In this document: in pieces, positions 27,238 to 35,644 of the stretch | Numbering within the stretch: the stretch's first letter is position 1 | How the letters are laid out: each line of letters starts with the position of its first letter | From: Thermoguttaceae bacterium | GTDB lineage: Bacteria > Planctomycetota > Planctomycetia > Pirellulales > Thermoguttaceae | Direction: 5' to 3' | Assembly (NCBI GenBank): GCA_017408405.1 | Contig: JAFQUP010000215.1 | Coordinates: 1 to 58,455, forward strand | Length of the DNA stretch: 58,455 nucleotides | The notes under the pieces: generated by a model | The model's database searches: none | What the model saw: only the letters and a program-made list of their open reading frames with translations | What the model was told of the DNA's origin: nothing | Program-made: the position numbers and the translations under genes

Positions 27238-27264
27238 GAGAGTCCTGCTTTTCGCGGGACTCTC
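27238..27264. other. Hairpin after the EboF-like gene
   Basis: GAGAGTCC (27238-27245) and GGACTCTC (27257-27264) form a perfect stem 10 nt after the stop. The T-tract precedes rather than follows the stem, so termination is only possible, not clear. Confidence 0.5.
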
Positions 27265-27423
27265 GCAGTGAATAAATCTTTTTTTAAGAGCCGCTTTCCA
27301 AGAACGAAACTGGAGAATTCGGCTTGAAATTTAATTGCCGCGCGAAAAAACGTTACGTACCAGAAACACCCTTTTTTATTTTTAGAGAAGGTCCTTTAAG
27401 TCATTTAAGAAACGGCAGATTTC

Positions 27424-30400
27424 ATGAAATATAAAACTTTTTTTCAACTTAAGACCCTCATTTTCCAACTTGTCGCGTTGGGATTTTACGTATTTTTTAT
27501 TCTGAGTATGTTAAGTTTTAATCCTGCCGATCAGTTCAATACGAATATTTGGCCGAATCAGGAACCGATGAACTGGTGCGGTGAATCGGGTGCGTGGGCC
27601 GCTGCCGTTTTTTACCAATTTTTTGGGTACGGTGTTTATCTGATGATTTATCTTGGCGGATTTCATCTGCTTCGTTTTTTTTTCGGATATCACGCGAAGT
27701 ACTACCGACTTCGTTTTTGCGGGTACGTAATTTGTCAATTGGCGGTTTGCGCGCTTATCACACTTCTTTTCTGCAATAATCTGGATGTTCCGAATCCGCT
27801 TTATGGAGATAGTGGTTTTTCGGAAACGTATTCAACCAATCTGATTTACGGACATGGAGGTATGGTTGGTGTTTCCTGGGCATCGTTTTTTTTGCGAGGA
27901 GGACCTTTTCTGGCCTATTTATCGCTTTTCGCGATGATGGGATTTGGATTTTTTCTCTATAGTGATTTTGTCATGCCGTTTATTTTAAGGAGGATTGCGC
28001 ATACTCTGTCTAAAAAGAACCTTCGCAGAATCCTTCCTTGGGTACGCTGGCTTCTTCAGCCGCGGACAGGTTGGAAACGTGTTTTTGATGAGCATCTCCG
28101 CCTTCGTCCCCGTTTCCAGAAAGCGGTTTCCTGGTCGAGCGAACGAGTCTCGGCAAATGATGTGGACGGAGATTTACCGACGTTTTCGGAAGATAAAAAT
28201 ACCTCAAAGACGCGTAAAGGGAAATCAGACGTAAAAACGAATGAAAAATTGGAAGAGGCAATAGAGATCGCGGATCCGGACACCACGCCTCCCCCGGAAG
28301 TTTCGCCAACGGCACTTGCGGGGCGAAAGCCGCTGAAAGAGATGGAAATCGGCAGGTTTGAAAATAGTGGTTTGAACGAAAATTTGTCGAAATTGGAAGA
28401 AGAGAGAACGATTTCCATTCATCGTCCGGAATCAGTTCCGGTAGATTTGACGGAAGGAAATCCACTGACCAAATCCGCAGAAACGGAGGCAGGAGCGGAA
28501 GAGAATGTCCGAATGAAGGAACATCAGGCAGAAGATGAGCCGGAATATGTTTTTCCAACGCTGGATCTTCTTTCTCCGGCGGACGATGTGGATTACTCAG
28601 AATTTGAGGTGGAAGCTCAGGAACGCGCGGGATTGCTGGAGCGGATTGTTCATGAATTTGGATTTAAAATCTGTGTTCGCGAGATTCAGCTTGGTCCGAC
28701 CATCACTCAATATCAGGTTGAGCCGGAGCAGGGCCTTCGCGTGAATAAGATCGCGAGTCTCGCGGATGACCTGGCAGTGAAGCTTGGAGTCTCGAATGTT
28801 CGAATCGTTTTTCCGCTTTTAGGTAAACAGAACCTTATCGGTATTGAAATTCCGAACGTCAAGAAACAGCTTGTGCGTTTGCGTGAAGTAATGGAGCAGC
28901 TGGCCGGGACGTACGATCGGATGAGTGTCCCGATGTTTCTTGGAAAAGACGTGGCGGGGAAACCTCTTATGGCGGATTTGGCGGCACTTCCGCACCTTCT
29001 TATTGCCGGACGGACAGGTACTGGAAAAAGCGTTTGTCTGAATTCGATCATTACTTCGATTATCATGACTCGGAGTCCAAAGGATATTCGAATGTTGATG
29101 ATTGACCCGAAAATGGTGGAGATGAGCCAATATCGCACGATTCCTCATTTGATGCATCCGGTCGTGACGGACATGAAAAAGGCAGAGGCGATTTTGGGCT
29201 GGGCCGTGGAAAAGATGGAGGACCGTTACCGCTGGCTTTCCCGCGCGGGCGTACGGCATATTAAGGATTTCAACAAGATGCCGCACGAAACGAAGCTGAA
29301 GCGGGTGAAGCCGAAGGCGGGAGAGACGATGCCGGAGACGATGCCGTTTATCGTGATCGTGGTGGATGAAATGGCTGATTTAATGATGACAGCTCCTAAG
29401 GACGTGGAATCACATATTATTCGGCTGGCCCAGAAGAGCCGCGCGGTTGGAATTCATTTAATTCTCGCGACGCAGAAACCGATTGTGACGGTCATCACCA
29501 GTTTGATTAAATCAAACCTTCCGGCCAGAATAGCGTTTCAGGTTTCGAGTAAAACAGACTCGCGCGTCGTACTCGACGAGAATGGAGCGGATCGTTTGCT
29601 AGGCAACGGAGATATGCTTTTCCTTCAGCCAGGGACGAGTATTTTGGTTCGCGCGCAAGGAACCTATCTTAGTGATGATGAGATCAATCGAGTTGTGGAC
29701 AGTATTTCCACGGAAGAGCCGCAGTTTGAGGGTGAGATAGAGCAGCATCTTTCAGGCGGCGGCAGTGGAAAATTGGCGGAATGGGCAGCCAAGGACGAAC
29801 TCTATACTTCGGCAATAGAGATAATCGTGAATGAAGGGCGCGGTTCCATTTCGCTTCTTCAGCGTATGCTTGGTATCGGGTATGGCCGTGCCGCGCGTCT
29901 GATTGATTTCATGGAAGAGGATAAAATCGTTGGAGCTTTTAACGGGTACACGAAACCGCGAGAAGTACTTCTGACGAAAGATGTCTGGCGCGCGATGAAG
30001 GCGGAGTTTGAGCAGGAGCAGGAACAGGGGATTCAGGCAGAACTGGCTCGAGTAGAGGCCGAAAAAGCGATGGCGCGGATTGGCAATAGTTTGGAAGGTG
30101 ATGAAAGTGATGAAGATGATGAAGAAAATTTTGATGAAGGCGATTCAGTGAAAGAGTATTTCCCGGATGAAAATTCAGAAGAAAATGGAGATGAAGATTC
30201 AGATGATTATTTTTTAGATAGTTCGGAAGAAGACGAAGGCGGTGTTCCGTGGAATGAGGAAACCGTTTGGGATGAGGAGACGGAAATGCCTCTTTACCCG
30301 CTTCCTTCCCGTCCTGTGGAGCGTTCCCGGGGTAAAAGCCGCCGCAGACAGACGCCAAACTACGAAAAGATTCGCAGAATGAGTGAGACAGATACGGTAA

Positions 30401-30498
30401 ATTCCGCGGAATCTCGTGAAGTTTTGAGTCGAATTGAACCCAACCAGCCTAAACCTTTTTTGATGGATGAAGATGATGATTTCCGAAAAATCAATTGA
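27424..30498 (+). CDS. ftsK: FtsK/SpoIIIE DNA translocase with long acidic C-terminal extension
   Basis: A septal DNA pump for chromosome segregation. N-terminal hydrophobic helices (about residues 1-190) form the membrane anchor. A charged linker runs to about residue 370, then the alpha domain, and the beta motor with Walker A GRTGTGKSV (about residues 529-537) and Walker B FIVIVVDEMADL. The winged-helix gamma domain (about residues 797-860) includes RGSISLLQRMLGIGYGRAARLID. In most FtsK proteins gamma ends the chain; here about 160 residues follow, with a Glu/Asp-dense stretch, then a basic SRGKSRRRQ patch. The length of 1,024 aa exceeds the usual 750-900 of short forms. A DA1-like gene begins 19 bp downstream. 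Confidence 0.95.
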   Translation: MKYKTFFQLKTLIFQLVALGFYVFFILSMLSFNPADQFNTNIWPNQEPMNWCGESGAWAAAVFYQFFGYGVYLMIYLGGFHLLRFFFGYHAKYYRLRFCGYVICQLAVCALITLLFCNNLDVPNPLYGDSGFSETYSTNLIYGHGGMVGVSWASFFLRGGPFLAYLSLFAMMGFGFFLYSDFVMPFILRRIAHTLSKKNLRRILPWVRWLLQPRTGWKRVFDEHLRLRPRFQKAVSWSSERVSANDVDGDLPTFSEDKNTSKTRKGKSDVKTNEKLEEAIEIADPDTTPPPEVSPTALAGRKPLKEMEIGRFENSGLNENLSKLEEERTISIHRPESVPVDLTEGNPLTKSAETEAGAEENVRMKEHQAEDEPEYVFPTLDLLSPADDVDYSEFEVEAQERAGLLERIVHEFGFKICVREIQLGPTITQYQVEPEQGLRVNKIASLADDLAVKLGVSNVRIVFPLLGKQNLIGIEIPNVKKQLVRLREVMEQLAGTYDRMSVPMFLGKDVAGKPLMADLAALPHLLIAGRTGTGKSVCLNSIITSIIMTRSPKDIRMLMIDPKMVEMSQYRTIPHLMHPVVTDMKKAEAILGWAVEKMEDRYRWLSRAGVRHIKDFNKMPHETKLKRVKPKAGETMPETMPFIVIVVDEMADLMMTAPKDVESHIIRLAQKSRAVGIHLILATQKPIVTVITSLIKSNLPARIAFQVSSKTDSRVVLDENGADRLLGNGDMLFLQPGTSILVRAQGTYLSDDEINRVVDSISTEEPQFEGEIEQHLSGGGSGKLAEWAAKDELYTSAIEIIVNEGRGSISLLQRMLGIGYGRAARLIDFMEEDKIVGAFNGYTKPREVLLTKDVWRAMKAEFEQEQEQGIQAELARVEAEKAMARIGNSLEGDESDEDDEENFDEGDSVKEYFPDENSEENGDEDSDDYFLDSSEEDEGGVPWNEETVWDEETEMPLYPLPSRPVERSRGKSRRRQTPNYEKIRRMSETDTVNSAESREVLSRIEPNQPKPFLMDEDDDFRKIN

Positions 30499-30517
30499 GA
30501 AGTCAGCGAGGGTCGAG

Positions 30518-31609
30518 ATGAATTTTATTTGGAAACTTTTTACCGGAAGGAATTTTTTTCTGGTCCTGATTGCTTTTTTGGTTCCAGTCTTTTTTTGCGA
30601 CCGGAGTTTTCCCCAAAGCTCGACACATTCTCAAATTTTAAAGAGGGCGATTCCTGTCTGTTCCGTTTGCGGAAAAAATATTGTGAATCGTTACTCCATC
30701 GTGCGCAATGAAAAATTTTGTTCGGAGAAATGCCTTGCCGAGAGATATTCCTGTGCCAATTGCGGCGTGACGTTAGGAACATCGGAAAATCCAGGTTTTT
30801 CGACAATTCGTGATATTAAAGAACGGGAGATTTTTTTCTGCTCGCGATGCACGAAAGAAGCAGGCTGTTCTTTTTGCGCAAGCCGTAAGAAGACGACCTC
30901 ATTGCGCGATGGACGTTTGATCTGCTCAACCTGCCGAGAACTCGCGATTTTCACGACAGAAGATGCCCGGCCGATTTTGAAGGCAGCGCAGGATATGCTT
31001 GAGAAAGAGTTTGGTTTTCCGAAAAATCCAGATATTCCGCTGAAAGTTCTTCCGAAATCAGAATTTCTCCAGGAGGCGAAAAACGCTTTAGTCACGACGG
31101 AAGCATTGGCTCTTCACCAGACGAATGTGACAGGACAATTTTTTTTGAGTGAAGACGGCAGGGAACTTCAAATTGATCTGAAAGAACTGGATTCCGGGAT
31201 GCTGATTTTGGAAGGAGCACCCGCTCCCATGGCGTTTGATTCCATCGTTCATGAATTGACGCATGAATTTCTTTGCCGAAAATTTTATCATTTTGAGGAC
31301 GCGAAGATAGAAGAAGGTTTCTGTGAATCAATGGCCGCGGCATGTTCCATCCTCAATGGGCATCCATCTCTGGCTGAACGCAGAATTTCTAACCCGGATC
31401 CGATTTATGGAGATGGATTCCGTTTGATTTATTCCATGCTCCAGGAAAAAGGCTGGGATGAGACAATGTCTTTTTTGAGGAAAAACAGTATCTCAATCGA
31501 AGAGTATTTTCGGGAACACCCGGAAGAATTTTTGGATCAGGAGACCATGGAGTATTTGAAAAAACACAAACTGAAACCTGAAATTAAATTTGGGTCAATT
31601 CAGAATTGA
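30518..31609 (+). CDS. DA1-like zinc peptidase with LIM-like Cys-rich domain
   Basis: The N-terminus has a single hydrophobic segment (signal peptide or anchor). A Cys-rich region follows with six CxxC-type pairs (CSVC, FCSEKC, CANC, FCSRC, CSFC, CSTC), resembling LIM-like zinc fingers. The C-terminal half carries HELTH (H245, E246, H249) and EEGFCES 20 residues later, the gluzincin arrangement of the DA1 peptidase family. Plant DA1 is a ubiquitin-activated peptidase limiting organ size; bacterial relatives exist but I know no defined role. I start at 30518, 19 bp after the ftsK stop, because GAGGG precedes that ATG; the frame opens earlier at 30467 within ftsK. Co-transcription with ftsK is likely. 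Confidence 0.8.
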   Translation: MNFIWKLFTGRNFFLVLIAFLVPVFFCDRSFPQSSTHSQILKRAIPVCSVCGKNIVNRYSIVRNEKFCSEKCLAERYSCANCGVTLGTSENPGFSTIRDIKEREIFFCSRCTKEAGCSFCASRKKTTSLRDGRLICSTCRELAIFTTEDARPILKAAQDMLEKEFGFPKNPDIPLKVLPKSEFLQEAKNALVTTEALALHQTNVTGQFFLSEDGRELQIDLKELDSGMLILEGAPAPMAFDSIVHELTHEFLCRKFYHFEDAKIEEGFCESMAAACSILNGHPSLAERRISNPDPIYGDGFRLIYSMLQEKGWDETMSFLRKNSISIEEYFREHPEEFLDQETMEYLKKHKLKPEIKFGSIQN

Positions 31610-31703
31610 TAGAAAAATAATTTGAAAGTTACCGAAAAGAGCGGCACTCCATTCTTTTCGCGAAATTTGCGGTAATCAGAAAAACCTTAATGAAAGGCAC
31701 ATG

Positions 31704-32639
31704 ATGAAACTCATTTTTGACACGTTTTTGAGCGCTTTGTTTACCATGTTCGTTTGCTCCTTACTTTTGGCAGCGGACGGGGCGATGAATGAAGATCATT
31801 CATCTTTTTTCCACGGGGAAAAAGTCGGCAGAGAAATCTTTTGCGGCTGTTCAGGACGTCTTGAGCGATTTGACGCTGAGGGAAATCTCGTTTGGAGCTA
31901 TTCGCGAGAAATTGGAAATATGAGCGATGTTCAGCTTCTTGAAAATGGTAATATTCTTTACGCGGACGCGGATTCCGTGGTTGAAATTACGCCGGATTGC
32001 CGAATCGTTTTCAAATTTACGGCGGAAGATAAACGTAATGATTCAACATTTACCGCCAGTCGTTTGGCGGATGGCAATACGCTGATTGGCTGGAACACGA
32101 AAAATTGCCTGATTATCGTTGATTCCGCCGGCAAGATTCTCAAAACGATTCCGTGCCAGTTTGAGGATTTTCCGGGAAGTCACCATAATATGCGCATGGC
32201 AAGACCTACGGAAAAAGGAACGTTTCTTGTGGCGCATAAACGAAAAGGGACCATTGCGGAATATGATTCAGACGGTAAAGTACTTCGGGTTTGTTCTGTT
32301 CCCGGTAAAGAGTGCTACGGTGTCCTTTCTTTGCCGAATGACCAGATTTTAGGCTCCTTCCTTGACGCATTGGTTCTTTTTGACGCGGCGGGCAAAGAAA
32401 TATGGCGCTGCTCCATTTCAGATCTTGCTCCGCTGCCAATTTCTGTCATGTGCGGACTTCAGATTCGTGAAAACGGGAATATCGTAGTTGGAAACTATGC
32501 CGCGAATCACGGAGAAACGCATACTTCGTGCATGTTCGAGATTACTCCGGATAAAAAAGTCGTTTGGTATTACCAAAATCCCAAGGCTCCCGCGAATTTC
32601 ATGAATGTTCAGGTTCTTGAAAAAAATACGATTCGTTAA
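31704..32639 (+). CDS. Secreted beta-propeller (PQQ-like/arylsulfotransferase-like) protein
   Basis: About 311 residues, starting with a signal peptide (MKLIFDTFLSALFTMFVCSLLLAADG). The mature part is a run of propeller-like repeats such as GRLERFDAEGNLVW, LENGNILYAD, VVEITPDCRIVFKF, SRLADGNTLIGWN, LPNDQILGSF and IRENGNIVVGNYA, ending with DKKVVWYY. These match PQQ-like or arylsulfotransferase-type six-bladed repeats; no catalytic residue can be assigned. Of two adjacent ATGs (31701 and 31704) the second has better spacing from AAAGG. It is probably the last gene before a bidirectional stem-loop and follows the DA1-like gene by 94 bp. Confidence 0.72.
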   Translation: MKLIFDTFLSALFTMFVCSLLLAADGAMNEDHSSFFHGEKVGREIFCGCSGRLERFDAEGNLVWSYSREIGNMSDVQLLENGNILYADADSVVEITPDCRIVFKFTAEDKRNDSTFTASRLADGNTLIGWNTKNCLIIVDSAGKILKTIPCQFEDFPGSHHNMRMARPTEKGTFLVAHKRKGTIAEYDSDGKVLRVCSVPGKECYGVLSLPNDQILGSFLDALVLFDAAGKEIWRCSISDLAPLPISVMCGLQIRENGNIVVGNYAANHGETHTSCMFEITPDKKVVWYYQNPKAPANFMNVQVLEKNTIR

Positions 32640-32661
32640 ACTTTTTTTTAACGAAACAAAG

Positions 32662-32689
32662 CGCGGCAGCGAAAATATTCGTTACCGCG
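32662..32689. terminator. Bidirectional terminator-like hairpin between convergent genes
   Basis: CGCGG (32662-32666) and CCGCG (32685-32689), with inner pairing of GCGAA to TTCGT. A-rich sequence lies before and TTT after the stem. It sits between the plus-strand propeller gene and the minus-strand esterase. Confidence 0.5.
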
Positions 32690-32792
32690 TTTACTCAAAG
32701 TTTCAGAAAGGTCAGAAACTATTCCCAAACTCTGCTTTCTCACGGAAGAATGAGATGATTTTGAGTTTTTGGAAATTTCCGTAGGGATTTTT

Positions 32793-34070
32793 TTATTTTT
32801 CAGGCAGTTTCTTGACGTTTTCTTTTACCCAGTTCATGATTTGATTACTTTTTTCTCCAGTTGCGTGTCCACGGTGAGTTTCCGTGAGCATTTCTTTGTC
32901 TTTGGCAGGAATGACGTTAAACGCGGCATAAACTGAGCTTGGACTGCATGTGGTATCAATGAATCCCACTGAAATACGAGTCGGGCAAGTGATTCCTCTC
33001 GCGAAATTCACGCCGTCAAAGTATGGGCCCATTTCTTCAATTTCCGGAGTGTTCACATTATCATAGAGTTTTGGCCAGCCGGGGCTTCGATTCAGTTTTG
33101 CTCCGCCATGGTCGCAGATAGCCGGAACATTTCCGCTGATGTGCGTGAATTTTCCATTCAGTCCTCCGAGAATTAAAGCGCTTCCGCCGCCTTGGCTCGT
33201 TCCGTAATATCCGACGCGGGTTTCATCCGTATCCGGCCGTTCCAGAACATAGTCCATAATGCGGTCAATACCGAGATAGGCGTTTCTGAAAAAGTACTTT
33301 TCTCGATCAGGAGCTCCCGCGTAGCAGTAACGGATTCCCAGTTTTTCATTGAATTCATCATACTGTTTCTGGCGTTCATCGCTGGTGAGGCCAACCGGAT
33401 ACGGGAAAATGGGCATCGCGAGGACCGCGAATCCTTCTTTCGCCGGCCACGTTTGTTCCGGACCGAATCCTGGACCAGCCCAAGAGACTGTTACGAGGAC
33501 CGGAAAGGGGCCTTCGCCGGTTGGGATGGCGAGGAATCCATGGGCACGCTGTCCATCAAAAACGGCCATGCTGATTCGATAAACAGTGACTTTGTCATTG
33601 GAAACTGAATCGATTTTTTCAAGCTGAAGATCAGCGGGCACTTCGGCACGGAGCTTTTTCTGAAGGCCGCGCCAGTACTCCCAAAAATCTGTCGGCATTG
33701 CTTGGGCCGGCTGGATCTTTTCCGGTTCAAACGCGGCCCCAGCCAGCCCACGGCCCTTCTGACAGGTCGCGGTGAGGCTTAGGAATCCGGGAACGTTCAT
33801 TTTCCCGGAAATTGAGATTGGATTTCCTTTTGACAAATCGAATGTTTCCGTATGAAGCGTTTCGCGAAAGTCATTTTGGAGAATAACATTCAACGTGCCT
33901 TCTTTTGCTGGTTCTCCTTTTTCATCCAAAGCGGAAATGGAGAAGACGGCTGATTCGGTCAGTGAATAAATGTGGGATTCACGGTCGAGATCCACATTGA
34001 TTTGCGTGACTTCAGCAAGAACGAAAGACGTTATCGTCCAAAAGAAAATCAGAGTTAAAAGTTTTTTCAT
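32793..34070 (-). CDS. Secreted acetyl xylan esterase (AXE1 / cephalosporin-C deacetylase family)
   Basis: This is a CE7-type alpha/beta hydrolase. A signal peptide (MKKLLTLIFFWTITSFVLAE) is followed by an N-terminal beta-sandwich of about 130 residues, then the AXE1 domain. The nucleophile elbow is GTSQGG (Ser292). The acid and base are most likely the Asp in VGFIDTTCSPSS and the His in HRGHATGE. The family removes acetyl groups from xylan and acetylated oligosaccharides. An AAGGA precedes the start. A second copy lies immediately upstream on the same strand; that paralogue lacks the signal peptide. Confidence 0.9.
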   Translation of the reverse strand: MKKLLTLIFFWTITSFVLAEVTQINVDLDRESHIYSLTESAVFSISALDEKGEPAKEGTLNVILQNDFRETLHTETFDLSKGNPISISGKMNVPGFLSLTATCQKGRGLAGAAFEPEKIQPAQAMPTDFWEYWRGLQKKLRAEVPADLQLEKIDSVSNDKVTVYRISMAVFDGQRAHGFLAIPTGEGPFPVLVTVSWAGPGFGPEQTWPAKEGFAVLAMPIFPYPVGLTSDERQKQYDEFNEKLGIRYCYAGAPDREKYFFRNAYLGIDRIMDYVLERPDTDETRVGYYGTSQGGGSALILGGLNGKFTHISGNVPAICDHGGAKLNRSPGWPKLYDNVNTPEIEEMGPYFDGVNFARGITCPTRISVGFIDTTCSPSSVYAAFNVIPAKDKEMLTETHRGHATGEKSNQIMNWVKENVKKLPEK

Positions 34071-34265
34071 GATCGTTTCCTTGAGGAATGGCAGGAAATT
34101 GAAATAAAATGAATTTCAGGCCATGCCGTTAAATTGCCGCGTATTCGGTATGCCTGAACGGATTACTGATTTTAATGAATAAAGTATGCGGATATGAAAT
34201 TTGAAATGAAACTGAAATTGGAAAAATTGAAATCCGTGCTGCCAAAAGGCAAAATTTCAGTACTG

Positions 34266-34284
34266 AAAAAATACGGTATTTTTT
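34266..34284. terminator. AT-rich hairpin with flanking A and T tracts
   Basis: AAAAAATAC and GTATTTTTT form a near-perfect symmetric element just after the stop of the upstream esterase on the minus strand. It could terminate in both directions, but the stem is weak. Confidence 0.4.
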
Positions 34285-34294
34285 TAATTAAGTT

Positions 34295-35527
34295 TTAATC
34301 CGGAATACCTATTTTCTCGCGCAGCCAGGCTTGAGCCTCGATATGTTTTTCACGTGTCTCATGCCCCAGGAGCGTTTCACACAGAATTTTTTTATCAAAT
34401 GCCGGAATTTGGTTGAAAGCGGCAAAGACTGTGGATGGGTTCGAGATTGGATCACGAAATCCGACCGTCATGCGAATTGGAGTTTTTACGAAACGGGCAA
34501 AATTCACTCCGTCAAAATATGGACCAACATTTCGGACATTTGGTGTTCCTGCGTTTTCATAGAGTTTACTTCCGCCAGGACTTCTTCCAAGAATAGCCGC
34601 TCCATGATCGCAGTAGCCCGGAATACTGGCGACAATTCCTGAGAGATGAGAGTTCAGCGCGCCAAGAGCCAAACCGTAAAATCCCCCTTGGCTTACTCCG
34701 ATAAAGCCAATTCGGTCAGAATCGATTTCAGGAAGTGAGGCCAGGAAATTAACCGCATGATTCACAGCTAAAATTGAATTTCGGTGAAAATAGGTTTCGC
34801 GATTTTCCGCGTTCTTCCAGACGTAACGTCTTCCTCCGCACTTCTCCCGTTCAAAGGCATCAAACTGCTCATGCCGAATGTTTGGATTAAGGTCCACGGG
34901 ATATGGAAAGACATTCATCATCAGGACGACCGTTCCTCGGCTGACTTTACTCCGAACCGGTCCGCTTCCTGCCCCCGCTCCCGGAACCATGATGAGAGCG
35001 GGAAATGGACCTTTCATTTTTTTAGGAACAGCTAACCAGCCGTAACGGAATTCGTTGTCAAGCGTGGGTACGGTGACCCGGAAAATCGTCATTGAGTTCG
35101 TGCTTTGTGAAGGGATCTCTTCCAAACGAACCGGAAGTTTAACTGAATTTTGTTTATTGATCCCATTTTTCCAGAAAGCGAGAAAATCCTCCGGCATTTC
35201 TTCACCAGGAATAATTTTTTCCGGCTCAATTCCCACTCCAGCTGTTTCAAAATAGGTGTCGCAGGAGGCCTTGAGAGTTAAAAAGGTTGGTTTTTCAAAA
35301 TATTCCGTGACGCGGACAGGTTCCTGCTTCGAGAGAACTACTGTCTTTTGGCTGATCGTACTATGGAAATCATTTTGAAAGAGAATTTCCAACGTTTTTT
35401 TCTGAATAAAATTACCGTCATCATCCAGAACAGAGACGCGAAATTCCGCGGGTTCTCCGCATTGGAAGATTCGGCTGGTTCGAGGAACCTCGATTCTGAT
35501 CTGTTTGGGAATTTTTGAATGGGACAT
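34295..35527 (-). CDS. Cytoplasmic AXE1-type acetyl esterase paralogue
   Basis: A 410-residue paralogue of the adjacent secreted esterase with the same domain plan. The nucleophile elbow is GVSQGG (Ser279), with Asp in VGFRDPISNPS and His in LLGHETREK. The N-terminus (MSHSKIPKQIRIEVPRTSR) shows no signal peptide, so this form should act in the cytoplasm on imported acetylated oligosaccharides, or be exported by another route. No ribosome binding site is visible before the ATG. It precedes the secreted copy by about 224 bp; an AT-rich hairpin lies between. Confidence 0.87.
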   Translation of the reverse strand: MSHSKIPKQIRIEVPRTSRIFQCGEPAEFRVSVLDDDGNFIQKKTLEILFQNDFHSTISQKTVVLSKQEPVRVTEYFEKPTFLTLKASCDTYFETAGVGIEPEKIIPGEEMPEDFLAFWKNGINKQNSVKLPVRLEEIPSQSTNSMTIFRVTVPTLDNEFRYGWLAVPKKMKGPFPALIMVPGAGAGSGPVRSKVSRGTVVLMMNVFPYPVDLNPNIRHEQFDAFEREKCGGRRYVWKNAENRETYFHRNSILAVNHAVNFLASLPEIDSDRIGFIGVSQGGFYGLALGALNSHLSGIVASIPGYCDHGAAILGRSPGGSKLYENAGTPNVRNVGPYFDGVNFARFVKTPIRMTVGFRDPISNPSTVFAAFNQIPAFDKKILCETLLGHETREKHIEAQAWLREKIGIPD

Positions 35528-35644
35528 AAGGAAATTTTGAATCAGGTTAAATTCAACAAATGGAACTTTTAAAACTCCATTTCCAGAAAATGACTTTTAG
35601 GGAGATCTCTTGAAAATATCCGGAAAATCACCCCGAACAGAATT

